In this document: one piece after another, positions 21,723-33,663 of the stretch
How positions within the stretch are numbered: position 1 is the stretch's first letter
How the letters are laid out: each line of letters opens with the position of its first letter
Source of the DNA: Okapia johnstoni
Lineage: Eukaryota > Chordata > Mammalia > Artiodactyla > Giraffidae
Length of the DNA stretch: 64,000 nucleotides
Reading direction: 5' to 3'
Assembly (NCBI GenBank): GCA_024291935.2
Contig: CM044322.1
Span: forward strand, 20,397,405-20,461,404
Notes under the pieces: model-generated
Seen by the model: the letters and a program-made list of their open reading frames with translations, nothing else
What the model was told of the DNA's origin: nothing
Databases searched by the model: none
Translations under genes and position numbers: made by a program

Positions 21723-23181
21723 GTCAGGCTAAGTGCAAAAGTTCCTGGACTGTACCAGTGAGAAGCTTCCTCTTGAGCCCTGCAAAGTTTTCTGTGAAAG
21801 TGTTTTGCATCATAGCTGGGGTATTTACCAGCTTTCTAGATCCATCTAGAATACCTGAGTTCCCCCTCCACCCCCTCCTACTCCGCCTGGCCTCACTTAC
21901 CCTTCTTGGAAGCAAATGTGGCTTTAGTGTTCCCCTGAAGGCTGGAAACCAAGCCCCATCTTTCAGGGTGGCCCTGATGAGGTAGAAGCAGGGCCCCCGC
22001 CTTTATGCACTGGTAGCAGCTTTTAGACAAATATGCTGTGTGTGCTCCTGGCTGCGTCTGCTGCCTACAAACAGCCAACTACAAGGAATTCACTCCGGGT
22101 TGATTCTCCTTTTCTTTTCCTCCACAAAAGGCAAGAACTGTGCAGAGAGGAGAACGTTTACTCTGAAAAGAACTGTGACGTGCAGAGCTGGCCTTACTGT
22201 TTCACAGATCAGTTCTGAGGACTCAGGAGCCTGGTGGCAGGGGCAGGGGGCTTGGCCCAAGAGGATGGAGGCACCAAAGCCCCTCGTTCCCTAATGGTCC
22301 TGCCATGAGCCTCTGACCATGGCATGAGAGGTGCTGCTGACAGACAGGCTTTGCCTCCCGGCTGCCAATGACAGATGTCATCACACACAAGCCCACATTT
22401 CCATTTCCAGAGCTGTCTTCTCCTTTCTTTTATGAACAGAGTGTGTTGAAGAAGGCCTGTAGGGATTTCTTTGAGCACCCTGCCTAGTTGATGAGCCCCA
22501 CCTTTGGGGCTTTGCCTGTGGTAGCTGTGCTCCTCTCGATCCTTCATTCTACCAAATACGTCCCTGTATACCAGGCACGCAGCAAAAAACTCTTAAATGA
22601 GTATATAACCCTCAGTGCCTCTCAAATGACCCTAAGCAGATCTCCTCTGCAGGGAAGGGCATCATAAAGATAGGAGGTGGTGTGAACAAAGACACAAGAT
22701 CAGGAAATTGTGTATGCCATCAGGAAATCATAAGCTCGTGCGTTTGACCCAAGATAGGATGCAAGTGAGGAGTGTATGGGTTATTCTTTTGATGCCCTCA
22801 GTATCTATTTTTTTTTTTTAATCTATTCTTTGCCTTTCTTGTCCCTGCTCTGAGGCTGACTTCTGTGGTTCAATCGTATGGGCTCCCTCGCCCTGTGTTT
22901 TGCTGTTGGAACTGACCAATAGAAGGCCCGGCAAGCCATCAGATGTTGGGAATGAGAAAAATTCATGTTGTTTATTTTCTTTCTTCCTTCCTCCCCCTCC
23001 CAAGCTGGCTGAGGTTCTGGCAGAACTGCAGTTCCTCAGTCCTCTAGTGACACTTGTGTCACGGGCTCACCTTCCTTCAGCGTCAGCTCTCCCAGGGATC
23101 TGGTAATACCATTCCTACTCCTTGCTCCTTCAGGCCTAGTGGAAGTTATGGCTTCTTATCAATTCCTGGTCCCTGCGGGAT
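21723..23181. other. unique non-coding sequence
   Basis: No gene was recognised. GC content is higher than in the neighbours and there are frames of 60-110 codons on both strands (for example 22209-22547, minus), none with a recognisable domain. 22809-22820 is a T-run. Confidence 0.4.
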
Positions 23182-23192
23182 TCACCTTCCCT

Positions 23193-23530
23193 GTGTGCTG
23201 TGCTGTGCTTAGTCGCTCAGTCATGTCTGACTCTTTGCGACCCTATGGGCTGTAGCCCACCAAGCCCCTTTGTCTGTGGGGATTCTCTAGGCAAGAATAC
23301 TGGAGTGGGTTGCCATGCACTCCTCCAGGGGATCTTCCCAACCCAGGGATCGAACCCAGGTCTCAGGACTTGCAGGTGGATTCTTTACTGCCTGAGCCAC
23401 CAGGGAAGCCCAAGAATACTAGAGTGGGTAGCCTATCCCTTTTCCAGGGGGTCTTCCCTACCCAGGAATCGAACTGGGATCTCCTGAATTGCAGGTGGAT
23501 TCTTTACCAGCTAAGCTACCAGGAAAGCCC
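23193..23530 (-). mobile_element. compound Bov-tA SINE (one and a half units)
   Basis: On the minus strand a partial tRNA-head unit (23412-23530, ending at CCACTCTAGTATTCTT) runs directly into a full Bov-tA unit (23193-23411), whose B box GGTTCGATCCC is intact. A single 11-bp direct repeat TCACCTTCCCT (23182-23192 and 23531-23541) encloses both. They therefore arrived as one insertion. Confidence 0.92.
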
Positions 23531-23541
23531 TCACCTTCCCT

Positions 23542-24823
23542 TGCTGGTTCTCTAATCCCTATTTGCACCTGTATAAACAGTCCCCTGACTGAATTCTTTG
23601 TAGTTGAACCCTTTAGCGAATGTGCCATCTATTTCCTGGTGGAACCCTGACCAATGCAGAGAACAGTGGGAGACTAGGCTAGAAAGATGGTGCTTAGCTA
23701 GATTTTGGAGAACACTAAGGACTATGTTCAGGATTTTATATTCTTTTGATCAGGCTACTTGGAAATCATTCAGTGTTTCTGAACACAAGGGCTTGAGTAG
23801 AGGTAGGTGGCAACAGTCAAAATGAAAAGCAGCGAATGCAGGAGAAGGTGCAAAAGTGAAGAAGTGATGAAGAGGCCGGATCACTGGTTGTGTGAGAAAT
23901 GGAGGAGGAGACTTTAAGGTTGGGTCCATGTCTCTAGGACCAAACTAGCAGGAAAGTGCCATAGCAGAACTAGGAAGTAGAGGGGAAGTCACTGTTACAA
24001 TTGGTTGAATTTGAGAATGCCTCAAACCTTCATCTATAAATTGTGGTCATGGTTGTCAGCCTCGGAGGGACTGTGGTAGTGTCAACTAGTTCATCAATCA
24101 CCCCAAGCCTGTTACAGCTCAGAAAATATCACACGGAGATGCTGCCTTCTTGGAAAAAGACTACTTAGTAATCATGAAAATAAAATTTTGATGTCTTTGA
24201 AGGTTAATCCACAGTGACCATCTGGGGTTTGCTAGATAACAATGACATCTCAAATAATTTTGTAGATGTGGTTTTTATTTAGAATAGAGATGAGGAGGCA
24301 AAATACATCAGATGAGTACACCTTGGGGGAATGAGGGCTACTGAGCTTAGAGAAGGCTGTGGGGAAAAGAGGTTCATTCTGACAGTGCCAGAGGCAGCTC
24401 TGAGAGTCATGAGTGGAGGTGCTGGAGCTTCTACTGATAACGTAGTAGCAGCTTCTATGGATTGATTCACTCTGCCCATTGGTGGGATGAGCTTCCTACA
24501 GAGTGGTGAATGCCTGGTCCTGAATGGGATTAATTTGAAGCTTGATGCTTTCTGGTCAGGGACTTTGTGAAACGACTTCCTTATTGGGCTATAAATCAGG
24601 GTGAAGAGAGTCACATCCTATTCCATTTCCCTCAGCTCCCGCCCAGTGACCCTCATGATTACTTCTCACCTAAACACAGATGCAGAGGTGGGTTAATGGC
24701 CACAAGTCTACATCCAGCAGTGTCCAGGGTCATGGCCTTTCATTGTAGGAATGTTCTAGAAGGAACTGACAGGGGAAAGAGCAAATGGAAAACCCTTCAT
24801 GGGTCAGAAGTTGGTAATACTCT
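23542..24823. other. mostly unique, with an old repeat-like patch
   Basis: 23670-24010 (GGCTTGAGTAGAGGTAGG, GATGAAGAGGCCGGATCACTG and similar) resembles a very diverged old LINE non-coding region, but I cannot assign it. The minus-strand frame at 24279-24614 has no recognisable motif. Confidence 0.35.
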
Positions 24824-25038
24824 TGTTGCTGTTGTTCAGTCACCAAGTGATGTCCGACTCTTTGCGACCTCATGGGCTGTAACCCACCTGGCCTCTCTGT
24901 CCATGGGATTTCTCAGGCAAGAATACTGGAGTGGGTTGCCATTTCCTTCTCCAGGGGATGTTCCTGGACCAGGAATCAAACCTGAGTCTTCTGCATCTGC
25001 AGGCAGGTTATTTACCACTGAGCCACTAGGAAAGCCCC
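24824..25038 (-). mobile_element. Bov-tA SINE
   Basis: Antisense, starting TTGTTGCTGTTGTTCAGTCA and ending CCACTAGGAAAGCCC. The B box is altered (GGTTTGATTCC on its own strand). Flanks GGTAATACTCTTG and ATAATATCCTG are only a weak TSD candidate. Confidence 0.92.
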
Positions 25039-25435
25039 ATGATAATATCCTGTTTCCTATCAATTCAGATGAACAGCATGAGTTTAATTGGTCACCCATG
25101 TGGGTGGCAGATATGCAGAAGAGAGAACAAATGTGCTTTGATTCCCTAGTGGTTCCACCAGCTGGGGAGTTTCAAAGATGACTTTTAAAATCTCAGTAGA
25201 AATGGGACAAAGGAAATGTGTTGTGAGGAAAGCATGTCTGCAATGTAGAAAGATGGCAAGTGAAGAATTTCTTGCTAAGTGGGGGCAGAGAAGAATCTCT
25301 TTAGGTCAAGTGGTGTTAAAAAGATACATGCTTACCAAGAACCCTAATATTGTGAAGGAATTCAGAGATTTTTTTATACCTCAGTCTTCCATTTGATAAA
25401 TCATACATATATTTACAAAGGAAGTTCAATTTACA
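25039..25435. other. unique non-coding sequence
   Basis: The short frame at 25178-25396 shows no family resemblance. Nothing else was recognised. Confidence 0.35.
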
Positions 25436-25582
25436 AACTGACCCATGTGCATTTTATCTTATGAGGAAGGTATGGCAATAACTGTTTACCTGATGAGCAA
25501 ATTGAGACTCAGAGAGGCCAGGTTTCCTATTCAAGGTCATGTATATGATAAAGAGATGAGCCAGGCTTTGACCATTAACCTT
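25436..25582 (-). repeat. MIR SINE fragment
   Basis: ATGAGCAAATTGAGACTCAG, AGAGGCCAGG and TCAAGGTCATGTATATG give the antisense MIR body. The Bov-tA at 25594 inserted at its end. Confidence 0.6.
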
Positions 25583-25593
25583 CTAGTCTTCCT

Positions 25594-25800
25594 GGTGGTG
25601 GTGGTTTAGTTGCTAAGTCATGTCCAACTCTTTGTGACCCCATGGTCTATAGCCCAGGCTCCTCTGTCCATGGGATTCTCCAGGCAAGAATACTGGAGTC
25701 GGTTGTCAGTCCCTTCTCCAGGGGATTTTCCCCACCCAGGGATTGAACCTGGATCTCCTGCGTTGCAGGAGGATTCTTTACCAACTGAGCCACTGAGCCA
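25594..25800 (-). mobile_element. Bov-tA SINE with TSD
   Basis: Antisense copy beginning GGTGGTGGTTTAGTTGC. The TSD CTAGTCTTCCT is perfect over 11 bp (25583-25593 and 25801-25811). The head end shows a small duplication, GAGCCACTGAGCCACT. Confidence 0.94.
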
Positions 25801-25811
25801 CTAGTCTTCCT

Positions 25812-25955
25812 ACCACATCGTAATGGTGGATAGATTATGACCAACATTTATTTTATGCCAGATGTTGGGCTAAGCACTTTACCTAGGTTATCCCACTCAG
25901 TCCTTATAACAAACTCTGTTTTCCATATGGAAACAGAGGGTGCTCCCTCCAGCCT
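25812..25955 (-). repeat. MIR SINE fragment
   Basis: ACATTTATTTTATGCCAGATG, GGGCTAAGCACTTTACC and CCCACTCAGTCCTTATAAC match the antisense 3' half of MIR. It is separate from the MIR on the other side of the Bov-tA. Confidence 0.65.
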
Positions 25956-27215
25956 CTGGCTCTACTGAAGTACAGACTGCAGTTCAGTGTCAAGGTTGTT
26001 ACAGGCTCACCTTGTCTCTAAGACTAGGATGAAAGAGAAAGGTCAGCATTCAGTTCAGGAGAGTGTATGCAAATCTGTGCATGAACAGGGTATGTATGTA
26101 CAAAGAGCTTCATACTTTCTCTAAACTGCCTTCTAGCTACCTCCACTTGGTTATACTCCTAGAAATGGAAATATTCCATTTCTCAAACTAAACTCATTAG
26201 CTTCTCCCTAACATTGTTCCTCCTTTTGCCTTCTCCACCTTGTCCAGCTGCATCACCCAGGCTCAACACTGGGTATTTGTGTTGAAGACCTCTGGACTCT
26301 ACTTCAACAGAATTGCTCACGGCCGTCCCAGTCTGTCCAGTCCCACTGCTGTGTCTCAGGTCACATCTACATTACCTGGACTTTAGAAGTCAGTGTCTAG
26401 TGGGGACTCTTTCCTCCTATTCCATTGTTCCATTCCTCTCTCAGTCCACCCTTGAGGTCATCTCATTTTATTTTCCAGAAACATGGATCTCATCCAGTTG
26501 TTCTCTTTCTTCAAACTCTTCATTAGCTTCCTGTTATAGTCATTTTTTCCTCAGGTGTGAATTGAGCAACTGCTAAGTGCCAGATGCTCTATTAGTGCTG
26601 GGTACAGCAGAGTCAACAGAACAGCCGCAGAGCCCTGTCCTTGTGCGAATGGAAAAATGTGTGCTCTTCAGCCTAGCATTCAAAGCCATCTGCAGTTTGG
26701 CTGAACTCATCTTTCTGGCCTTTGTCATCTCTCTGCTGATCTGCAGGTAATATCTGTATCTCTTGTCATCCTGTCAAACTGGGTATCATTAGTGTCCTTT
26801 CTTTGTGCCTAGTTGAGTGGTTGCCTGAACCTGGAGTTCCTGCTCACTTGTCCAAATTTCCTGTGACCTAACTCATCTGTATCTCTTTCTTGAATTCTCT
26901 CCAGACCCTGCTCCGGCCTTAACAACTCTGGTCAGAATTAGTGTCACCTATACAGTGAGCAGTGTTTTTGTACGTAATGGTCATGTTCACAGTCTGCATT
27001 ATTTCTCTGCATGCCTGTCTTCTCCTTATACTGAGATGCTTAAGCATCCTTGAGAGGAATGACTCATCTGTGCTTGTGTTCTTGGGACTTTGTTCAGTGC
27101 CTGGCACACAGTAGGTGCCTAATAAATATCAGCTGCTTCGAAATGGTTAGAAGTGGAAGTTCTTAATGGTACTTCCCACCCTGCCAGCATCTACCACCCC
27201 TTTAAGAGCTCCTTA
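25956..27215. other. mostly unique, with old repeat remnants
   Basis: 26550-26650 (TGAGCAACTGCTAAGTGCC ... GGGTACAGCAGAGTCAACAG) looks like an old interspersed repeat. 27085-27130 (GTGCCTGGCACACAGTAGG, TAATAAATAT) resembles an L2 end. No gene was recognised. Confidence 0.4.
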
Positions 27216-27224
27216 AACAAGCTT

Positions 27225-27449
27225 ACTGGGGCTTCCCAGGAGGCACCAGTGGTAAAGAATCCCTCCCTGCCAGTGAAGAAGTAAGAGATGCAGATTCGAT
27301 CCCTAGGTTGGGAAGATCCCCTGGAGGAGGACATGGCAACCCACTCTAGTATTCTTGCCTAGAGAATACCGTGGACAGAGGAGCCTGGTAGGCTACAGTC
27401 CATGGGGTTGCAAAGAGTCAGAAAGACTGAAGTGACTTAGCACGTACGC
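27225..27449 (+). mobile_element. Bov-tA SINE with short TSD
   Basis: Full-length copy with a GATTCGATCCC B box. AACAAGCTT is repeated at both ends (27216-27224 and 27450-27458). Confidence 0.92.
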
Positions 27450-27458
27450 AACAAGCTT

Positions 27459-29228
27459 CCTTATACCAATAAAAGATGTCCTTGTATACTGGTGTACAAG
27501 TGCAGGAAGGCGCTCGTCAGCCTCTAGGTGGCAGTGTTACTGTGCTCAAAGTAAGGTCGTGTGTCAAGTCGGGAAATCTTCTCAGGTGCCTTAGGGCACC
27601 TGCCTTTCCACTTCCTCCCTCTCTCTTTCCCTTCTCCTTCTCTTTCTCTCTCCCTCTCCTCCTCCCATCTCCACTTCTACTCATCTATTCAGTCTCTTCA
27701 TAGGTTTTTAGAAACATTAAGATGCCATTGTAAGGACCAAGGCAGATGTACAAGGTCTCCTGGAGACGCAGCCTCCTCCCTCACATACTTGGTGTAGAAT
27801 TTTAAATTTACTTCTGATACATTCCATTTAAAATTTTGAAGATGTGGATGGGTTATGCTTTTCAGAGAGAGGGAGATACAAAGCAGTTGTTTTTAGAGGC
27901 AGCCAAGGAAACAATTCAAAATGGCCCCACACTCCTGGCTGGGTGTGTCAGGGTGCTGGGGGCTGAGGGAGCACCTGGCCGTGCTGGGCAGACCTGAAAC
28001 AGGCTTATCCACCAGGATTAGGGAGGCTGTGTCAACAGAGGGTGTTTCAGGTCAACCCAAGATGAGGTGGCCTGGCAGAGTTTGCTGGGGACCCACCTCA
28101 GAAGAGGGGAGAGGGCAGGAGGGTGACGGTGGCAGGGCCCAGCTGGGTGGAAGTGGGCGGCTGGGAGGAGGGCTGGGAAGGCAGGTGGGCTGTGCTCTCT
28201 GGGGACTAATCCATATCTCTGTGTGCCTGTTTTTCCATCGTGCCCACTGTTTGAACAATTCAGCGTTTCAAAGTGGGGGTGGGGATGGAGGAGGAGGGAA
28301 TTAGTAATTTAAGCATGAAAAATGTCAGTTCGCCTCAGAGCAGACTGCCTTTCTGTGCCCTGGCTCCTTTTGTGTGGTTTGGATTTAGACATATCTGGAA
28401 GATCATTTGCCCAGGACTAATAGGGAGGCTCACGGTGCTGCTTATTAGGAGAGATGATGGGACTTCCTCTCACTGCGAGAACACAGCGGCCTTGTGCCAC
28501 TGCTTTCTATTTTTTGTCACCAAGAAAACCTCTCTCTCTCTCTCTCACACACACATACCCCCCTCCACAAACTCCCTGGATTTCCACTCGTAAGTTTGTC
28601 TTTGAAACAATTAAAAATCCATTTGTCTTCCTCTAAATCTCATCCTCTTAGATTCTTTTCCTGCCATAGGTTTAAGGTCATTTGATTTAGCAGAGAGGCC
28701 CTTTTGTGTGCAAGCAGTTAATGAATCCCACTCTTTCCTCCTGCCAAATTCCTTAGTATCTTTTACTTTCTAAATATGAAGTGTGTTTTCTGCTAATTTC
28801 TCCTTTGAGTAGCATGCGTTTAGTTATCTGTGACTTTGGGGATCCCACTGTTGCTGTCATTAAAAAATTGGGGTACTGCTTTAAAAGAGGTTTAGGACTT
28901 TACTTGATTTGCTGTCTCCTTATAAAAACATGTTCTTTTACGGAAATCTTTGTTTTATTCTGTCCCCAATTCTCTGATTGGTGCCATGGAGCACTGCTGC
29001 ACTTTGGGTATTTGGAGCCTCACGGGTGAGGTACCATGTTTTCCTGAACCTGGTTGGAACTTGTAGCCCTGTTGTCTGCTGGAGAGTCAGCCTCTTCTCC
29101 CTCCATGCTTTAAATATGGGGAAGAATGAAGAGAAGAATCTGTCAGCTGGGTCTGGAGTTCAGCCACAGTCTTTAAAATTCTGCAAAGTTCTTTCAACAA
29201 AACAATATATTTTTTTCTTTTTACTTGC
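27459..29228. other. unique sequence with two simple tracts
   Basis: 27608-27680 is a CT-rich tract. 28531-28557 is (TC)n followed by (AC)n. The G-rich frame at 27921-28304 has no recognisable domain. 28240-28700 is repeat-free and could hold conserved non-coding DNA. Confidence 0.4.
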
Positions 29229-29239
29229 CTTCTCTGATG

Positions 29240-29443
29240 GGCTTCCCGGGTGGCTCAGGGGTAAGGATCTGCCTGCCACTGCAGGAAAAGTGGGTTTGAC
29301 CCCTGAGTTGGGACGATCTCCTGGAGGAGGAAATGGCTACCCACTCCAGTGTTCTTGCCTGGAGAATCCCATGGACAGAGGAGCCTGGCGGGCTACAGTC
29401 CATGGGGTCTCAGAGTCGGACACAACTGAGCACACACGCATGT
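29240..29443 (+). mobile_element. Bov-tA SINE with perfect TSD
   Basis: Full-length copy with head GGCTTCCCGGGTGGCTCAG and a decayed B box (GGTTTGACCCC). CTTCTCTGATG (29229-29239 and 29444-29454) is a perfect 11-bp TSD. Confidence 0.95.
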
Positions 29444-29754
29444 CTTCTCTGATGATTTCTCAAATCTGCTCAAACTGCTTTGTACCTGGGCTGAGGCTGG
29501 CACTTCCTGTAACTCTTTGCTGAGTTTTTCCTCCTGTTGTCGGATTCCTTGCAGCTTCACCAGTGAGCATAAGGAAACTCATTGCCTACCCATGCGAGGT
29601 GTGCAAAGCCTGCTCACTGTGCCCCTCTCCACTAAAGATTTCTAGCAATTTTCTAAAAAAATGGCTATGATAGAAAATGAAGCTGTTCAGGAAAAGAAAC
29701 GATGGCTCCAAGGGCACCCAACGGGCTGAAGTGTGACTGTGGAAGTGGGATCAG

Positions 29755-29960
29755 ATTGGCTTAGTGGTTGTAGGTGGGTTTGCAAGTTGGTCAGATTTGG
29801 GTTCTAATCCCTAGTCCTTCCTTAGCCTCCCCAGGCTTCCTTTCTTTATCTGAATAGGGATAATTATAGTACCCCAAAAGGTTATCCTGAGGATTACATG
29901 ACATAATACAGGCAAGTGCTGGAACATGCCATGTGCTCAGGGAATGTCATCTGTGATCTA
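29755..29960 (+). repeat. MIR SINE
   Basis: TTTGGGTTCTAATCCCTAG, CTTTATCTGAATAGGGATAA and GAGGATTACATGACATAATA are sense MIR blocks in order. 29975-30125, directly after it, is another very old repeat-like patch that I cannot name. Confidence 0.75.
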
Positions 29961-30340
29961 TGATTAAGATGATGACTCTTAAGGCTGGAAGGTACCTTAG
30001 AGATCAACTACCATCTCTTCCAGCTGAGCTGAGGCTCTCAGGCAGCTGTCCACAGTCTCTCAGCAAGCTGGTGACGGCAGCTTCTGCTAGAAGGCAGGTC
30101 TCCTGACTCCTAACCCAGCACGCTTTCTCCTGCAGTTACAAGCCCTATACCTTCCACCCTTTTCTGCTGATGGCAGTGGGTGGTGACACACCAGTTAGGA
30201 TTACACAGTCATTCATCCAATCACTATTTATTGAGAAGATGCAATGACAAGAATATATGGATCCTGTATTCAGCAATCCTATTGTGTCACTAGGGGAATA
30301 AATTAGGCAACAGTAACTAAAATTCAGAGCAATATAATAG

Positions 30341-30538
30341 GAGGGCTTCCTGGTGGCTCAGTGATAAAGAATCTACTTACCAATTCAGGAGCCGTGAGTT
30401 TGGTCCTTGGGTCAGGAAGATCCCCTGGAGAAAGAAATGGCTACCCATTCCAGTATTCTTGCCTGGGAAATCCCATGGACAGAGGAGCCTGCTACAGTCC
30501 TCTCGGTCACAAAAGAGTCAGACTTAATGACTAAACAA
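30341..30538 (+). mobile_element. Bov-tA SINE with TSD
   Basis: The copy lacks about 10 bp before CTACAGTCC. The TSD CAGAGCAATATAA (30325-30337) and CAGAACAATATAA (30539-30551) matches at 12 of 13 positions. Confidence 0.93.
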
Positions 30539-30654
30539 CAGAACAATATAAGAAAGTACCTTGGAAGGCAGAGAATAGAGGCTACACAGAGCTGAAGGCT
30601 AAGGTAATACTCGGTGAAAACTTATTGGGCCCCTGTGACATGCTAGGCACGATG

Positions 30655-30725
30655 GAACATATAACTTTAAGAGCAGGAACTGTCTCTGATTTATCTTTGC
30701 ATACTCAGCAGCAACTAGCATGGGC
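30655..30725 (+). repeat. L2 LINE 3' end fragment
   Basis: AGAGCAGGAACTGTCTCTG, TTTATCTTTGCATACTCAGC and CAACTAGCATGGGCA are consistent with a short L2 3' remnant. Confidence 0.5.
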
Positions 30726-30740
30726 AAGCAAGTGGTAGGT

Positions 30741-31811
30741 AGACAAGAAATGTCTGTAGGGGAAATGAGTCACCTAAGTGCTCTATCTTCTATCATTAGT
30801 TTAGGATCATCACGAGGACTAGCTGGCAGGACCACCATTTCTGCTGCTTCTTCCTCTTCTGCTTGTTCAGTACCCTTGGGTGTCCACAGCAGGACAGCAA
30901 CTCTCAGAAGTTAGCCCTGTGGTGGTTGCCATAATTGCTCTGCCTTAGGAAGGACTCTGCGCTAGGTGTCTGACTTCCCCTGGGGGGCCATTCTCTCCTT
31001 TCCATCAAAGCCCTTCCCATGAGGTGTCCTGCACCCCATGCCCACAGCACTCTGCGCTATGCCGGTCTGATCAATGGTTGCATTCCGTGGTGTTATTGCC
31101 CAGCTTGGCTGCTTTGTCAGCAAGTGAGCTGAGAGGTGTGTTCTGATTTCTAGTGGGTTATGCTCCTTTGGCTGGAGGGATCAAGAGCACCAGTGTGGGC
31201 AGATTTATTCCTCAAATAATCCTCCCCAGACACCTTCGTTGGCTGTCTTTGTGGAACAAATAGATATTGTCAGCCTTATTGATTTGACCTTTCCTCCTCT
31301 CCTGGTGGGCAGAGTCTGTGTCCTCATCACTCCTTTCTCTCAGGAGCGGTGAGACACATTAGAGCTATTTCTAGGAAACCTATGCCCTTCCCTTCAGCAT
31401 TTTGGAGAAGGAAAAACATTTTGACATGAGTACAAAATAATGTAGTTGTGATACCCCAGATACTCTGCTTGTGTGGCACACTGGAGTTCATGGAAAATAA
31501 TTTGGTGGGCATAATTTTAGTGTGGGCTTTTATTTCTGATGAGGGTTCCTTCTCTGCTGGGTTGGGCTTTTCAGTGGTTTGTAGACGATACACAAAGGAG
31601 AATATTCTGATTTTTTGCTCATTCTGCAGTAGGGTAAGGATGAAGGGCTCAGAGAACCTTCTTTTAGTCCAGTAGTTAGATTGCTGCTGTCAGTGGCATT
31701 GTATGTTCCTCATGTAGTGGGTGGGGGAAGGAAACAGGCTCAGAAGTGTTAGGCTTGGGTAGCACAATCAATTTAAGATTTTTATGTTTATTTGCCTTTT
31801 TCTTATGAAAT
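30741..31811. other. unique non-coding sequence
   Basis: No gene was recognised. Frames at 31327-31675 on both strands overlap each other and show no domain. Confidence 0.4.
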
Positions 31812-32174
31812 TATGGAAGATTCTTGAGAGTCCCTTGGACAGCAAGGAGATCCAACCAGTCCATCCTAAAGGAAATCAGTCCTGAACATTCATTGGAAGG
31901 ACTGATGCTGAAGCTGAAGCTCCAATACTTTGGCCACCTGATGCGAAGAACTGATTCATTGGAAAAGACCCTGATGCTGGGAAATATTGAAGGTGGGAGG
32001 AGAAGGCAGGAGGAGAAGGGGATGATAGAGGATAAGATGGTTGAATGGCATCACCAACTTGATGGACATGAGTTTGAGCAAGCTCTGGGAATTGATGATG
32101 GACAGGGAAGCCTGGTGTGCTGTAGTCTCCATGGGGTCATAAAGAGTCACATATGACTGAGCAACTGAACTGAG
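31812..32174 (+). mobile_element. BovB LINE 3' end, 0.36 kb
   Basis: It begins at the 'CTTGAGAGTCCCTTGGAC' block and ends in GACTGAGCAACTGAACTGA. There is a short internal duplication (GGAGGAGAAGGCAGGAGGAG) at about 31997-32016. It holds only the C-terminal tail of the former ORF. Confidence 0.93.
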
Positions 32175-32434
32175 GTTAGAGAAAAATCAGAAAATGACAT
32201 AAACAAGATCAAGAAAGAATTATTAAAATATCACAGTGCTAACAGCTTACAGATACGTATCTTTTTTGACTTAGCATGGCCACTTCTCAGGGTCAGAGTA
32301 CAGAAATGGCATAACTCCTTCTTTCTATTGAAATAAAAATCAGAGCTGCTTTATGTGAACTGACGTTAATTATAAAAATATCTTGTATTTGTTTCTTTTA
32401 TTGGAATTATAAAATATACTTGTTTATCATCTTA

Positions 32435-32770
32435 TTTAATCTTATAATGACCCTTTGATTTAGGTTGTTCTCATCCTTGTTATAATAACCTCCCCACCCC
32501 AAGACTCAGAAAGGTATAGTGACCTTCTCCAATTAATTTTTTAAAAAATCTGGCCACACCACGCAGCATTTGGAATCTTAGTTCCCCAGCTAGGAGTTGA
32601 GCCCATGTCTCCTGCATTGAAAGCACAGAATCTTAACCAGTGGACCACCAGGAAAGTCTTGACTTCCTCCAATTAAATAGCAGGTAAATGGCAGATCAGG
32701 GATTTGAACTGAAGTTAATTTCAGAATTAAAGTTCAATTTACGAGATTCTAGAGACCTCATCATTTTATA
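32435..32770 (-). repeat. MIR SINE split by a CHR SINE
   Basis: The left part (32435-32536: AGACTCAGAAAGGTATAGTGACC) and right part (32661-32770: AAATGGCAGATCAGGGATTTG) are consecutive in the antisense MIR order. They are separated only by the CHR element. Confidence 0.65.
32537..32660 (-). mobile_element. CHR SINE with TSD
   Basis: Antisense CHR with CTTAGTTCCCCAGCTAGG, GAGCCCATGTCTCCTGC and CCACCAGGAAAGTC. GACCTTCTCCAATTAA (32521-32536) and GACTTCCTCCAATTAA (32661-32676) are a 14/16 TSD. Confidence 0.88.
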
Positions 32771-32779
32771 GAGCCCTGT

Positions 32780-33260
32780 GTATCAGTCAGTGATTGCTAC
32801 AATAATGCTGTGTAATAAACCACCTTAAAGCTCAGTGGCTCTCAACAGATATGTATGCTGTCACTTACATGTCTGCAGATGAACTGTGGTTAGCAGATTT
32901 GGCCCTTCAGGTTGGCTGTATTTGGCTTAATCCTGTGTCTTGTGTTCACATCGGTTCCATGTTGTGTTTATCCTGAGGACCAAATAGAAGAGGCTCTTCT
33001 CAAGGCAGAACAGTGGAATACAAGATCTAGGATGAACCACATAAGCACATTGAAAGTCCTTGTTCCTACCACGCCTGGCCATAGTCCTTTGGCTAAAACA
33101 AGTCACAAGGCCAAGTCCATGCAATGAGGAAGGTTATAATACCTACAACAGGAGGGGAAGGGAAGTGAATAAGATAAGCCATCACAATCTGGCGTCTTAT
33201 TCGTTGCTGTTTTGTATGCAAAATATACTTATCCCCATCCCAACACTCTGAGATTACTCA
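32780..33260 (+). repeat. ancient interspersed repeat, copy A (family uncertain)
   Basis: TATCAGTCAGTGATTGCTAC, AATAAACCACC, CTCAGTGGCT and later CTTTGGCTAAAACAAGTCAC follow the same order as 34406-34850. Both are diverged copies of one old mammalian repeat that I cannot name with certainty. Confidence 0.45.
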
Positions 33261-33491
33261 CCCTCTCTACATCAGGTTTGACATCTAAGAACTTGCAGTT
33301 ATACCAAATCCTGATATGGCTCCTATTGACTGAGACATTTATGAAATAAAGAGACAAGTTATTTGCTTTCCAACCATGTTAACAGGAACAGAATAAATTC
33401 AATAAGCACTCCCATGCCTATCCACTTCTGAAGAGACCTTTAGAGATTACACATTTCTTTCTGGATCAGTAAATTTTCCAGCCTGCTTTCT

Positions 33492-33663
33492 TTTGATTTT
33501 TTTGATGTGGACCATTGAATCTGTTATAATGATGCTTCCATTTTATGTTTTTGTTTTCTGGCTGCGAGTCATGTGGGGTCTTAGCTCCCTGACCAGGGAT
33601 GGAACACATGCCCTCTGGACTGGAAAGTGAAGTCTTAATCACTAGACCACCAGAGAAGTTCCT
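33492..33663 (-). mobile_element. CHR SINE with about 50 bp of extra 3' sequence
   Basis: CHR proper occupies about 33545-33663 in antisense (CTTAGCTCCCTGACCAGGG ... GACCACCAGAGAAGTTCC). Beyond its usual A-rich end, about 50 bp of unrelated DNA follows, then a second A-rich end. The perfect 13-bp TSD CAGCCTGCTTTCT (33479-33491 and 33664-33676) encloses everything, so the extra DNA was copied with the SINE. Confidence 0.78.

Noticed and set aside
24567..25181. 204-codon plus-strand frame
   Set aside because: It runs through an antisense Bov-tA SINE. The middle translates the SINE and the ends show no domain.
28978..29523. 181-codon plus-strand frame
   Set aside because: Includes a Bov-tA SINE translation and no recognisable protein domain.
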